A DNA stretch of 64,000 bases from JAAYHG01 sp012735455 (GCA_050951365.1 JBMNIX010000002.1:124001-188000), one strand, 5' to 3'. Positions 7,033 through 15,099 are shown, counted from the stretch's first letter. Numbers and translations: made by a program. The notes: generated by a model not told the origin, from the sequence alone.

Positions 7033-7950
7033 ATGAACATTAACCAGTTGCGTACCCTGGTGGCCTTGTCTGAGTGCAAGAGTTTTTCGTTGGCAGCGGA
7101 AAAACTGTTCTTAACCCAACCGGCGGTTAGTTTTCAAATCAACTCCCTAGAGGAGCATTTCGGTGCCAGGTTGGTAGACCGGTCAGGAAGGAAGACAGAG
7201 CTGACTGAAGAAGGACGCTATGTGTGTGAGTTTGCACGTCAGACTCTGGCTCTCCTGGCTGAAACGGAATACAAAGTTAGTGAGCTTTCAGAACGTGTCC
7301 GCGGGCGTCTCTACGTAGGGGCCAGCACCATTGCAGGGGAGTACATCTTACCCTACCTGATTGGTGCTTTCAAAAAGAAGTTTCCTGAAGTTCAGGTGTG
7401 CCTAGAGATTGGGAGTTCCGGCGAAATCCGTAAAAAAATACTGGAACAGCGTTTGGATTTGGGATTGGTTGGTGGTGGCAGTACCCAGTCACAGATTGTC
7501 ATGCAAAAGGTATTTGAGGATGAGTTGATCCTTATTGTTCCAACATCCCACGAGTGGCAATCCCATACCCACGTTCTTCCTACGGCTTTGCTGGATCAAG
7601 ATTTTATTCTGCGCGGAAGAGGTTCCGGCACACGTCAGGTGCTAGCCGACCGGTTGAAAGAGGTGGGCATAGACCTGAATGACCTCAAGGTGGTCATGGA
7701 ACTTGGTAGCCCAGAGGCTATTCTTACAGCGGTAGCGGCGGGACTTGGCATTTCCGTCATTTCTCGTTGGGCGGCAGACAAAGCCTTGGCCCTGGGGCAG
7801 GTGCGCGAGGTGCACGTTGACGGTCTGGACTTAAAGCGGGATCTTTATTTGATAACACACAAACAAACTCTACCTAACCGCGCTTTGGAGGAATTTCAAG
7901 ACTTTATCACGAACTTTAATACCCATAGCTTACGCCGTGCAGTGAGCTAA
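7033..7950 (+). CDS. LysR-family regulator associated with selenium metabolism
   Basis: This 305-residue LysR-type regulator has the N-terminal winged helix MNINQLRTLVALSECKSFSL then AAEKLFLTQPAVSFQINSLE, and a periplasmic-binding-like effector domain from about residue 90. It lies 23 nt upstream of selD and in the same direction, an arrangement known for selenium-associated LysR regulators in anaerobic Firmicutes. It probably controls selD-yedF or selenium uptake; the effector is unknown. The ribosome site is weak and distant (GGGGGA at 7017-7022), and it lies within an inverted repeat. Confidence 0.85.
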   Translation: MNINQLRTLVALSECKSFSLAAEKLFLTQPAVSFQINSLEEHFGARLVDRSGRKTELTEEGRYVCEFARQTLALLAETEYKVSELSERVRGRLYVGASTIAGEYILPYLIGAFKKKFPEVQVCLEIGSSGEIRKKILEQRLDLGLVGGGSTQSQIVMQKVFEDELILIVPTSHEWQSHTHVLPTALLDQDFILRGRGSGTRQVLADRLKEVGIDLNDLKVVMELGSPEAILTAVAAGLGISVISRWAADKALALGQVREVHVDGLDLKRDLYLITHKQTLPNRALEEFQDFITNFNTHSLRRAVS

Positions 7951-7973
7951 CGTGCGCTAGCAGGGAGGTGTTC

Positions 7974-9041
7974 GTGGTGGATAAGGAGCTGCGGTTGACA
8001 GCGCTTACGGCAGCCTCTGGGTGAGGGGCTAAGCTGGGTCCTGAGACCCTCTCGCAGGTTCTGCGAGACCTACCCCTGATTTCTGACCCTAACCTGTTAG
8101 TGGGGCACGGAACTAGTGACGACGCTGCTGTCTACCGCCTTAGTCCAGAGCTGGCCCTTATTCAAACAGTGGACTTTTTTACTCCAGTGGTAGATGATCC
8201 CTTCATGTACGGACAGATAGCGGCCGCCAATGCCCTGAGCGATGTTTACGCCATGGGTGGACGGCCGCTCCTTGCGCTTAATGTTGTATGTTTCCCCTCT
8301 TGCTTGTCTCCTTCCATTCTAAAGGAAATCCTGCGTGGCGGCGCAGAAATGGTCCGCCAGGCAGGAGCGGTTTTGGCCGGCGGTCACAGCATAGATGACA
8401 ACGAACCCAAGTATGGTCTTGTGGTCACGGGAGTGGTGGCACCGGACAAGGTTTGGAGCAATGCATCGGTACAGCCGGGGGATATTCTGGTACTTACTAA
8501 GCCCTTGGGAACAGGGGTCTTTCTCGCTGCCTTCAAAGGGGATCTAGCACCGGAGGCAGAATTTGCAGCAGTGGTAAGGAGTATGGCCACCCTTAACGAC
8601 CGAGCCGCGCGGGCGGCGCAGGTGGTAGGAATCTCTGCTGCCACAGACATTACCGGCTTCGGCCTCTTGGGCCATGCCCATGAATTAGCGGTCGCCAGTG
8701 GTGTGGATATAGCTTTCTCTTTGTCTTCCATCCCTGTGTTCGCTGGTGCCCGTGATCTGGCTCGCCAGGGCTTGGTGCCTGGTGGTACATATCGCAACCG
8801 GGCATACTTGGAGGGAAAAATCGAGTCCAGGGCTCCAGTTCCAGAGGATCTTGCCGATATCCTTTTTGACCCCCAGACCAGCGGCGGACTCTTGCTTGCT
8901 GTACAAGCCCCTAAAGCTGAACTGCTACTCAAGACCTTGATCCATGAGGGGGTAACAGCCACTGCCGTAGGCATAGCGGAACCGATGCAGGGGAAAAAGC
9001 CTATCATTAGATTATTGGACGGATTGAGTCTACCTGCCTGA
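7974..9041 (+). CDS. selD: Selenide, water dikinase, a selenoprotein (Sec at codon 17)
   Basis: SelD makes selenophosphate from selenide and ATP for Sec-tRNA synthesis. The true start is GTG 7974, after GGGAGGTG at 7963-7970. From there the frame reads MVDKELRLTALTAASG, then TGA at 8022-8024, then GAKLGPETLSQVL, and continues open to 9041. The TGA sits exactly where the catalytic Cys/Sec of SelD lies (G-U-G-A-K), so it codes for selenocysteine. GHGTSDDAAVYRL and DITGFGLLGHAHE are standard SelD/PurM-fold motifs. Total length is 355 residues. A search that treats TGA as stop would start the gene near 8100 and lose the active site. tRNA-Sec and selB are in this window. Confidence 0.95.
8022..8068 (+). 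promoter_or_regulatory. Sec UGA codon and candidate SECIS hairpins in selD
   Basis: Downstream of the UGA at 8022-8024 are two adjacent hairpins. The first pairs GGGTC with GACCC around CTGA (8036-8049). The second pairs TCTCGCAG with CTGCGAGA around GTT (8050-8068). The GCAGGTTCTGC tip resembles the SelB-binding GCAGGUCUGC tip of the E. coli fdhF SECIS, though it lies about 30 nt after the UGA. Confidence 0.65.
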
Positions 9042-9076
9042 TCAACGGATGAGATGATTTTTGCTGAGAGGAGCCT

Positions 9077-9703
9077 GTGGACATGGAAGAGAGAAGGGTG
9101 GATGCGCGGGGATTGGCCTGTCCCCTGCCGGTGATTGAGACTAAGAAGGCAATCGAAGGGCTGCGGTGCGGCAAAGTGATCACTCTGGTGGACAATGCCG
9201 TGGCGCGGGATAATGTCACAAAATTGGCCGCCAGTCTTAATCTTCCGGTTGACATAGTGGCCGCTGGTAATGACTTTATTCTTACGATTACCAAGGAAGG
9301 GGCACTAGTAGAGGCACGAGCAGCAGAGAGCACAGCGCCTGTTGCCTCTCCAGAGCGCCTTGATAAGGGACCGGTTATACTGATACTGAGCGACAGCATC
9401 GGTCGTCCGGCGGAAGAACTAGGGCAAGTACTCATGCGCTCCTTTTTTTATACCCTGACCGAGAGTACCCCGGCACCAGAGTGTATTATCCTCATGAACG
9501 GCGGTGTACGCTTAGCCTGTAGCGGTGCCGACACACTTCCCAGTCTAAAGACACTGGAGAAGCAGGGGGTGGAGATACTCGCCTGTGGAACCTGCCTGGA
9601 TTACCTGGGCTTAAAGGACAGCCTGGAGGCGGGTACTGTATCGAATATGTACACCATAGTCGAGCGTATACTGGCCGCGCCGAAAACGATTACCGTCTCT
9701 TAG
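9077..9703 (+). CDS. yedF: Selenium metabolism protein YedF (TusA + DsrE-like)
   Basis: This protein of about 208 residues has two domains. The N-terminal TusA/SirA domain has the catalytic motif RGLACPLPVIETKKA; the C-terminal DsrE-like half contains ILMNGGVRLACSG and ILACGTCLDYLGLKD with possible persulfide/perselenide cysteines. This architecture, next to selD, is the selenium-associated YedF family thought to carry or deliver selenium. GTG 9077 and ATG 9083 both fit AGAGGAG at 9067-9073; the choice does not alter the domains. The gene is 35 nt downstream of selD. Confidence 0.85.
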   Translation: MDMEERRVDARGLACPLPVIETKKAIEGLRCGKVITLVDNAVARDNVTKLAASLNLPVDIVAAGNDFILTITKEGALVEARAAESTAPVASPERLDKGPVILILSDSIGRPAEELGQVLMRSFFYTLTESTPAPECIILMNGGVRLACSGADTLPSLKTLEKQGVEILACGTCLDYLGLKDSLEAGTVSNMYTIVERILAAPKTITVS

Positions 9704-9735
9704 ATGCCCTAACCCGCCCCGAGGAGGAGTAGCGC

Positions 9736-10599
9736 ATGCTCCAGCGAATAACAGAGCTAGAATTCTATTCTCCTGAGCAGCTGACGTCTGTTATTTTTGG
9801 AATCAGTAGGGCTGCTTTTGCCATCCTGGTGGTTGTTGTAGGGGTGCATTTTGCCCTCAAGGTAGGGCGTTTTCTGATCACCAAGATGTTGCAACCGGAG
9901 GGCAAAAAGTACGCCCTGGATCCAAAGCGGGCCCAGACGCTGCAAGCAATTCTCATCAGTCTTCTTCGTTATAGCCTTTACTTTGTGGGTGGCCTGGTGA
10001 TCTTGGACGCCATTGGTGTGCCCACCACCTCTGTTTTGGCGAGTGCTGGATTGGTTGGTTTGGCGGTAGGATTTGGGGCCCAGAACCTGGTTCGTGACGT
10101 AATTACTGGTTTCTTTATTCTTTTTGAGGATCAGTACAGCGTCGGAGATTATGTGGCCCTTGCGGGGATCGAAGGCATTGTCGAAGACATTGGCCTGCGT
10201 ACCACCCGTATTCGGGACTTTAACGGTGATCTCCACATTGTCCCCAATGGTCATATAGACCTTGTCACCAATAAGAGCCGCGGTTCGCGCCGTGCACTTG
10301 TCGAGGTGAGTGTAGCGTATGAATCCGATCTCTGTCGAGTGCAAGAGGTTCTTGAGGGTATTTCCCGGGAAATAGCGGTGGCCATGCCGGAAATTGTCGA
10401 CGGCCCCACAGTGCTGGGTGTATCTAAACTAGATGATACAAAGATTACGTTTCAGATCCTGGCGCGGACAGTTCCCATGGCGGAGTGGAAAGTGGAGCGG
10501 GAAATGCGCCGGCGTATCAAATTGGGGCTAGACACCGCGGGCATAGAGACTCCGTACCCGCGCCGCGTGGTGTATCTTAACAACAGAGAGAAAAAGTAA
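9736..10599 (+). CDS. mscS: MscS-family small-conductance mechanosensitive channel
   Basis: This 287-residue membrane protein has about three N-terminal transmembrane helices, the pore-lining helix region ASAGLVGLAVGFGAQNLVRD, and the beta domain ILFEDQYSVGDYV then GIVEDIGLRTTRIRDFNGD with IVPNGHI, all diagnostic of MscS. It protects the cell during osmotic downshift. It begins at ATG 9736 after GAGGAGGAG and precedes the DUF951 gene, a usual order upstream of rpsF in clostridia. Confidence 0.9.
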   Translation: MLQRITELEFYSPEQLTSVIFGISRAAFAILVVVVGVHFALKVGRFLITKMLQPEGKKYALDPKRAQTLQAILISLLRYSLYFVGGLVILDAIGVPTTSVLASAGLVGLAVGFGAQNLVRDVITGFFILFEDQYSVGDYVALAGIEGIVEDIGLRTTRIRDFNGDLHIVPNGHIDLVTNKSRGSRRALVEVSVAYESDLCRVQEVLEGISREIAVAMPEIVDGPTVLGVSKLDDTKITFQILARTVPMAEWKVEREMRRRIKLGLDTAGIETPYPRRVVYLNNREKK

Positions 10600-10630
10600 A
10601 TCCCGCTACCCGCGGGATCATCCTGGAGGG

Positions 10631-10846
10631 ATGAAAGTGGACAAGTACCACCTGGGTGATATTGTCCGTATGCGTAAAGTACACCCTTGCGGCAGTGATC
10701 AATGGGAAATCATTCGTGTGGGAGCTGACTTTAAGATTAAGTGTTTAGGCTGCGGGCGTAGAGTGATGCTCCCACGCACCAAGTTTGAACGGGCTGTCAA
10801 AGAGGTGATACGGGAGGCACCCCCAGACTCGGCTGATCCAGAATAG
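10631..10846 (+). CDS. DUF951 family protein
   Basis: This 71-residue protein starts MKVDKYHLGDIVRMRKVHPC and contains HPCGSDQWEIIR and IKCLGCGRRVMLPR, the DUF951 signature with a possible Cys-based metal site. GGAGGGATG overlaps its start region. The family is small, widespread in Firmicutes and commonly found beside rpsF; its function is unknown. The fold resembles small SH3-like nucleic-acid-binding proteins, but this is only a guess. Confidence 0.85.
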   Translation: MKVDKYHLGDIVRMRKVHPCGSDQWEIIRVGADFKIKCLGCGRRVMLPRTKFERAVKEVIREAPPDSADPE

Positions 10847-10859
10847 TTGACAAAAAACT

Positions 10860-10888
10860 TTGCCTTTCCGGTTGGAAGGTGTTATAAT
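10860..10888 (+). promoter_or_regulatory. Promoter of the rpsF-ssb-rpsR operon
   Basis: TTGCCT at 10860-10865 and a perfect TATAAT at 10883-10888 are separated by 17 nt. A TTGACA at 10847 is 30 nt from the same -10 and therefore too far. The predicted start near 10895 gives a leader of about 110 nt. Confidence 0.65.
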
Positions 10889-10896
10889 ACCTTATT

Positions 10897-10960
10897 GGTA
10901 GTGCTTGTGCTATCTGATAGCACTTGTGCATTACCTCCCTGCCCTGTGCCTGACACAGGG
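10897..10960 (+). promoter_or_regulatory. Putative structured rpsF leader
   Basis: Two hairpins occupy the leader. In one, GTGCTAT/ATAGCAC (10907-10923) sits inside a looser outer stem that pairs GGTA with TTACC. The other is CCCTGTG/CACAGGG around CCTGA (10942-10960). Firmicute rpsF leaders are known to bind the S6:S18 pair for autoregulation, and the CCGCAGGGG after the second hairpin could carry the CCG motif. The match was judged by eye only. Confidence 0.4.
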
Positions 10961-11007
10961 CCGCAGGGGTAGCCCCCCCTGATAGTCCGGAGGGAGGAGG
11001 TGAAAAA

Positions 11008-11343
11008 ATGACCAGTTATGAGGTCATGTATCTGCTTGCCCCGAACCTTGAAGAAGAAGCCTACCCTGCCTTTCAGGAGAAGGTGACTGATCTGATTACC
11101 GCCGAGGGTGGTCAGGTGGAAAAGGTGGATACCTGGGGTAAGCGGCGGCTGGCGTATGAGATCCAAAAGTTCCGGGAGGCCTTCTATACTGTCGTCTATT
11201 TTCAAGGCTCAGCGGAATTGGTTAACGAACTGGACCGCGTACTCAAGATTAACGAGACAGTGATCCGGCATCTTATCGTGCGGCATGAGGAGAAGGTTAC
11301 CGTGAAGCCAGGGCGGAAGGTGGCGGCACAGAATGCTCAATAG
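11008..11343 (+). CDS. rpsF: Ribosomal protein bS6
   Basis: This 111-residue protein starts MTSYEVMYLLAPNLEEEAYP and contains WGKRRLAYEIQKFREAFYTV and VLKINETVIRHLIVRHEEK, standard for bS6 of the small ribosomal subunit. GGAGGAGG precedes ATG 11008. Its end overlaps the ssb start by 11 nt, so the two are translationally coupled. Its own promoter and structured leader suggest autoregulation. Confidence 0.97.
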   Translation: MTSYEVMYLLAPNLEEEAYPAFQEKVTDLITAEGGQVEKVDTWGKRRLAYEIQKFREAFYTVVYFQGSAELVNELDRVLKINETVIRHLIVRHEEKVTVKPGRKVAAQNAQ

Positions 11344-11740
11344 GGTAATTCTCATTGGTCGGCTTACTCGGGATCCAGAGCTGAGATATACCTCGGCTGG
11401 TATCCCTGTGGGACGTTTTGGGTTGGCGGTAGATAGACCCTTCGCCAACCAACAAGGACAGCGTGAGACGGATTTTATTGACATTGTGGTGTGGCGCAAG
11501 CTAGCAGAGGTTTGTACCAATAACCTGAGCAAAGGGCGCTTGGTCGCTGTGGAAGGGCGCCTACAGGTGCGAAGCTTTGAGACGCCTGATGGTCAGCGGC
11601 GCAAGGCTGCGGAAGTAGTAGCCGACAATGTCCGTTTCTTAGACTGGCCTAAGACGGCCACCATGGGTGGTGGCGGCTCAGCAGGAGACTTTGGCGGCAC
11701 CGAGATGGACTTTGACCCGGACGACGTCCCCTTCGCCTGA
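11333..11740 (+). CDS. ssb: Single-stranded DNA-binding protein
   Basis: This 135-residue OB-fold protein begins MLNRVILIGRLTRDPELRYT, contains FIDIVVWRKLAEVC and GRLVAVEGRLQVRSFE, and ends in an acidic tail DPDDVPFA. The tail is the partner-binding tip of SSB with one extra alanine after the usual terminal Phe. The linker is short and glycine-rich. It overlaps rpsF and precedes rpsR, the classic rpsF-ssb-rpsR operon. Confidence 0.96.
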   Translation: MLNRVILIGRLTRDPELRYTSAGIPVGRFGLAVDRPFANQQGQRETDFIDIVVWRKLAEVCTNNLSKGRLVAVEGRLQVRSFETPDGQRRKAAEVVADNVRFLDWPKTATMGGGGSAGDFGGTEMDFDPDDVPFA

Positions 11741-11783
11741 GGGATGCTGGTTTTTTGATGTCTCTGCGTTAGGAGGGAAGTAC

Positions 11784-12014
11784 GTGGCTCGTCAAGATAG
11801 GCGGCGCGGGAAAAAGCGGGTCTGCAATTTCTGCGTCGATAAAGTAGAGTATATTGATTACAAAGAAGCAGGCAGGCTGCGGCGTTTTATTACGGAACGC
11901 GGCAAAATCCTGCCGCGGCGTATCACTGGCAACTGTGCGCGTCATCAGCGGCAACTTACTGTGGCAATTAAGCGTGCACGCAATGTGGCACTGCTGCCAT
12001 TCACAGCTGAATAA
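11784..12014 (+). CDS. rpsR: Ribosomal protein bS18
   Basis: This 76-residue basic protein starts at GTG 11784 after AGGAGGG (11771-11777). It contains CNFCVDKVEYIDYKEAGRLR and KILPRRITGNCARHQRQLT, with the Cys pair of the zinc-type bS18. The reading frame stays open 117 nt upstream into the ssb end, but no site supports that start. An intrinsic terminator follows at 12021. Confidence 0.96.
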   Translation: MARQDRRRGKKRVCNFCVDKVEYIDYKEAGRLRRFITERGKILPRRITGNCARHQRQLTVAIKRARNVALLPFTAE

Positions 12015-12020
12015 CAAATC

Positions 12021-12045
12021 GAGGCGCCTCTGGGCGCCTTTTTCT
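12021..12045 (+). terminator. Terminator of the rpsF operon
   Basis: AGGCGCC and GGCGCCT pair around a 4-nt loop and are followed by TTTTTCT, right after the rpsR stop. Confidence 0.9.
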
Positions 12046-12081
12046 GTAAAGGAAATTGCTGTCCTCGTGATGGGCTACATA

Positions 12082-12090
12082 TGATATAAT
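12082..12090 (+). promoter_or_regulatory. Extended -10 promoter of the SCIFF gene
   Basis: TGA-TATAAT forms an extended -10 element (TGnTATAAT). No good -35 is seen at the right distance. It lies 34 nt before the SCIFF start and just after the rpsF-operon terminator. Confidence 0.55.
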
Positions 12091-12123
12091 GGGTGCAGAT
12101 GAAATTTAAGGGAGGTAGTCTAA

Positions 12124-12279
12124 GTGGAGGGGAAACACATTACAACCTTACATAAGGGAAAACTCCAAGAAAGCCTTCAGGACGGTGGCTGTGGTCAGTG
12201 CCAAAACTCCTGTCAGTCAGCATGTAAGACCTCGCTGACAGTGGGTAATCAGAGCTGCGAGAACGCGCGCCGGCGCTAA
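12124..12279 (+). CDS. scfA: SCIFF ranthipeptide precursor, five-cysteine variant
   Basis: This 51-residue peptide is read from GTG 12124, 8 nt after GGGAGG (12110-12115). Its core CGQCQNSCQSACKTSLTVGN followed by QSCE is the SCIFF (six cysteines in forty-five residues) signature and is the substrate of the maturase encoded next. Cysteines stand at positions 23, 26, 30, 34 and 45. The usual fifth cysteine (TSC) is Leu38 (CTG), so only five remain. Known SCIFF maturation joins the fourth Cys to a Thr five residues later; here those are Cys34 and Thr39, both kept. The gene is short and easily missed. The cellular role of SCIFF products is not settled; quorum or redox signalling has been proposed for relatives. 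Confidence 0.9.
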   Translation: MEGKHITTLHKGKLQESLQDGGCGQCQNSCQSACKTSLTVGNQSCENARRR

Positions 12280-12290
12280 GTCAGTCTTAC

Positions 12291-12337
12291 TGGGCCCGTG
12301 GCGGATCCGGGCGGCCGCCGACGGGCCGCATTTTTTT
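12291..12337 (+). terminator. Internal terminator/attenuator between scfA and scfB
   Basis: GGCCCGT pairs with ACGGGCC, extended by GGCGG/CCGCC, and a T7 tract follows at 12331-12337. It lies between the SCIFF gene and its maturase, so most transcripts should stop after the peptide gene and only read-through would express the enzyme. Confidence 0.85.
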
Positions 12338-12352
12338 AGGGAGAGGATTTGT

Positions 12353-13765
12353 ATGCGGAAGCAAGGGCAAGTACATGTCTTTTCATGCCTTGATACCCAC
12401 CTGGCCTTGGACGTGGAGAGCGACAGTCTGCACCAGATCGATGCCATCACAGCCGAAGTGCTGCGTATTTATCAGGATTACTCGCGGGAAGAGATCTTGC
12501 AGCGGCTGACCCCGCGCTTTGACACTGCTGAGGTAAAAGGGGTGTTGGCGGAGATAGAGGAGGCAGTAGGAGAGGGCACGCTTTTTTGCCCCCCGGCCGT
12601 TACTGGCTGGGAGCCCAGCGGGGAGCCTGTGGTAAAGGCTCTTTGCCTGCACGTGGCTCACGATTGCAACCTGCGTTGTCGTTACTGCTTCGGCGACACC
12701 GGAGAGTTTGGCGGCACCAGGGAGCTGATGTCAAGAGAGGTTGCCCGGCAGGCTATTGATTTTCTGCTTAACAACTCTGGCCAGCGTTCCCGCTGCGAAC
12801 TGGACTTCTTTGGTGGTGAGCCGCTCTTGAACCTCCCGGTGGTGCGTGAGACTATTGCCTATGCCCGCGCGGAAGGGGCAAAGAGGGGAAAGGTATTCAA
12901 GTTTACCCTCACCACCAACGCTGTCTTGCTTACAGAGGCAGTGCGCCAGGAGCTGCAAGACTTAGGGGTCTCCCTGGTTTTGAGCCTGGATGGACGTCCC
13001 GCTGTTCATGATAGGATGCGGCCCTTTGCAGGCGGTCGCGGTTCCTCTGAACAGGTGGTGCCGCACATCCTGGCCGCAGTGAAGGCGGACTTGCAGGGGG
13101 ACTGGTGGATAAGGGGCACCTACACTAGAGATAATCTGGATTTTGCTGAGGACGCCAAGTATATCCTAGAGTTGGGGATAGACCGTTTTTCCCTTGAACC
13201 AGTGGTGGCGAAGCTCCCTGACCCCCATGGCCTGCAGGAAGAGGACATACCCACCCTGTGTGCCGAATACGAGCGCTTGGCCGGCCTTTATCTGGAACGC
13301 GCCCGCCAAGGCCACCCCTTCACCTTTTTTCACTTTGAAGTGGATTTGAACCATGGCCCTTGCTTGCCCAAACGCTTTACTGGCTGCGGGGCGGGGCACG
13401 AGTACTTTGCTGTGGCCCCCAACGGCGATCTCTATCCCTGTCATCAATTCGTTGGCCGGGAGGCTTATAAAGAGGGATCAGTGGCTGCAGGTGTGAAGCG
13501 CCCTGACCTAGTCCAGGAGTTTCGGCGCACCACCGTCTTTACCAAACCTGCCTGTCGTGCCTGTTGGGCCCGTTACCACTGTGGCGGTGGTTGTCACGCC
13601 AATGCAGAGTTCTTCAATGGGGACCTTAAACAGCCCTATGAACTGGGCTGTGCCCTGGAAAAAAAGCGTCTTGAATGTGCCCTCTACCTCAAGGCCAGGC
13701 TAGACTTTGGGCTGGAGCGGGAACTTGTCCCAGCAGAAGGAGTTTCTTTTGGAGGTACAGAATAA
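12353..13765 (+). CDS. scfB: Thioether cross-link-forming SCIFF maturase (radical SAM/SPASM)
   Basis: This 470-residue enzyme has an N-terminal peptide-recognition region (residues 1-85), the radical SAM cluster motif CNLRCRYCF near residue 103, FFGGEPLLNLP, and a C-terminal SPASM region with CGAGHEYFAVAPNGDLYPC and CRACWARYHCGGGCHANAEF for auxiliary clusters. It installs a thioether between a Cys and a Thr of the SCIFF peptide encoded 74 nt upstream. ATG 12353 follows GGGAGAGG. The pairing and order are the conserved SCIFF system of clostridia. Confidence 0.92.
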   Translation: MRKQGQVHVFSCLDTHLALDVESDSLHQIDAITAEVLRIYQDYSREEILQRLTPRFDTAEVKGVLAEIEEAVGEGTLFCPPAVTGWEPSGEPVVKALCLHVAHDCNLRCRYCFGDTGEFGGTRELMSREVARQAIDFLLNNSGQRSRCELDFFGGEPLLNLPVVRETIAYARAEGAKRGKVFKFTLTTNAVLLTEAVRQELQDLGVSLVLSLDGRPAVHDRMRPFAGGRGSSEQVVPHILAAVKADLQGDWWIRGTYTRDNLDFAEDAKYILELGIDRFSLEPVVAKLPDPHGLQEEDIPTLCAEYERLAGLYLERARQGHPFTFFHFEVDLNHGPCLPKRFTGCGAGHEYFAVAPNGDLYPCHQFVGREAYKEGSVAAGVKRPDLVQEFRRTTVFTKPACRACWARYHCGGGCHANAEFFNGDLKQPYELGCALEKKRLECALYLKARLDFGLERELVPAEGVSFGGTE

Positions 13766-13798
13766 CTAAGAGGTTAAGGGCGAGGGAGGTGGGCGGAA

Positions 13799-14125
13799 GT
13801 GCAGGAGATAACAGAGAAGGAGCTGGATATTACTAAGAATGTGCGTGCCATAGAGTGGCTCAAGAGTGAACTCTTGGGCTCCGTGACACTACTTTACCGC
13901 TCAATCCTCAAGGGCTCGGAAGAACATATACTTGATGCTCTGGCCGGAGCTGTACTTACAGTTTATCTCCTTGGCCGCCGCCTGGGGATCAGTTTTGCCC
14001 GCCTTGACACTAAAGTGAAATCCATGGTACACCAGAGTATAATCGAAGAGCATCAGTTGGAAAAATGGTATGGTGACCTATCTGCTTTCGAGCGCCATTT
14101 AACAGGGAATCGCTCTAAGATCTAG
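13799..14125 (+). CDS. MazG-like family protein
   Basis: This 108-residue all-helical protein contains ITKNVRAIEWLKSELLGSVT and DALAGAVLTVYLLGRRLGIS, as in clostridial MazG-like proteins near rplI/dnaB. GTG 13799 follows GAGGGAGG. The usual EExxE-D metal site of true MazG pyrophosphohydrolases is not obvious, so activity on nucleotides is uncertain. It probably begins the operon that runs through YybS, gdpP and rplI. Confidence 0.7.
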   Translation: MQEITEKELDITKNVRAIEWLKSELLGSVTLLYRSILKGSEEHILDALAGAVLTVYLLGRRLGISFARLDTKVKSMVHQSIIEEHQLEKWYGDLSAFERHLTGNRSKI

Positions 14126-14145
14126 CTTTACTGTGGGGTGATTGT

Positions 14146-15099
14146 TTGGCACCACCACCCAGATCGACACGTGCGCTGGTGGAAGCAGCCCTCCTGGCTG
14201 CTTTAACAGTGGTGTTTTGCTTGGCTACCATATACATCCCCTTGCTTGGTATGGTTACGGGTTTTTTCTGGCCTGTGCCCATAGTACTTCTAGCGGTACG
14301 CCACGATTTTCGCTTGGCGTCCCTGGCTACTATAGTGGCCGGACTGTTGGTGGGCATGCTGGCTGGTCCCCTTACTGCGCTAAGCATGTTTCTAGGTTTG
14401 GGTGTCCTGGGGCTGGTTTTGGGCAGCTCTATCCGGCGCCGTGTCCCGCCGTTGCAGGCAGTGGCTTTGGGCGCTATTGCGCTCCTTGTTTCTCTGATTG
14501 TGTTTTTTGTCTTTTCCCTTGCGGTCATAGGAATTAACCCGCTGCAGGATTACCTGGCAATGTACCAAGAGTCCATGGAAGGAGTGCTCAACTTTTACAA
14601 AGGCCTGGGCCTGGACAGCGACACCTTGAGTCGGATGGAAGAGACTCTTAGCCAAACCTTGTCCATGATGCGCTACTTGGTTCCGATGGCTCTGGTAGCT
14701 GGGAGTGCTACGCTCTCCTTCCTTAATTTCACTTTGGCACGAGCTGTGCTGGGTCGCCTGGGGAGTTCCTATCCGGGCTTTCCACCCTTCGCCAGCTGGC
14801 ATTTTCCGCGCACCGTAGCCTACGGTTACATCGCGGGAATTGCTGCCCTGATGATGGGTAATTACTATGGGCAGGAGCTATTTACCCACATTGGGCTTAA
14901 CATCCAAGCCATCTTCCAATTGGCTCTCCTGCTCCAGGGAATTGCGGTGGCCTGGTATTTTATGATGCGGTTCAATGTGCCCGCGGCGCTAAGGATAATA
15001 GGGCTGGTTTTGGTTTTCTTTACCCCCTTCTTTAGCCAGATGTTGTTTTTCCTGGGTCTCTTTGACACCTTTTTCGATTTCCGCCATCTGCGGACCTAA
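14146..15099 (+). CDS. YybS-family (DUF2232) membrane protein
   Basis: This 317-residue membrane protein has eight or so hydrophobic helices, with the N-terminal pattern ALVEAALLAALTVVFCLATI and a central soluble stretch around residues 130-175 (YQESMEGVLNFYKGLGLDSD). The DUF2232/YybS family is regularly found upstream of gdpP and rplI, as here. A TTG start at 14146 follows GGGGTGA. The function is unknown; ECF-transporter-like S-component folds have been suggested for the family. Confidence 0.8.
   Translation: MAPPPRSTRALVEAALLAALTVVFCLATIYIPLLGMVTGFFWPVPIVLLAVRHDFRLASLATIVAGLLVGMLAGPLTALSMFLGLGVLGLVLGSSIRRRVPPLQAVALGAIALLVSLIVFFVFSLAVIGINPLQDYLAMYQESMEGVLNFYKGLGLDSDTLSRMEETLSQTLSMMRYLVPMALVAGSATLSFLNFTLARAVLGRLGSSYPGFPPFASWHFPRTVAYGYIAGIAALMMGNYYGQELFTHIGLNIQAIFQLALLLQGIAVAWYFMMRFNVPAALRIIGLVLVFFTPFFSQMLFFLGLFDTFFDFRHLRT

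Noticed and set aside
8384..9007. 207-codon minus-strand ORF
   Set aside because: It lies entirely inside selD, has no ribosome site and no recognisable motif, so it is a shadow of the coding frame.
8100..9041. selD as a complete gene starting at 8100
   Set aside because: This start drops the active-site region. The same frame continues upstream through a single TGA that aligns with the SelD catalytic residue, with a strong ribosome site at 7963.
10847..10888. TTGACA at 10847 as -35 of the rpsF promoter
   Set aside because: It is 30 nt from the TATAAT, too far; TTGCCT at 10860 has the right 17-nt spacing.
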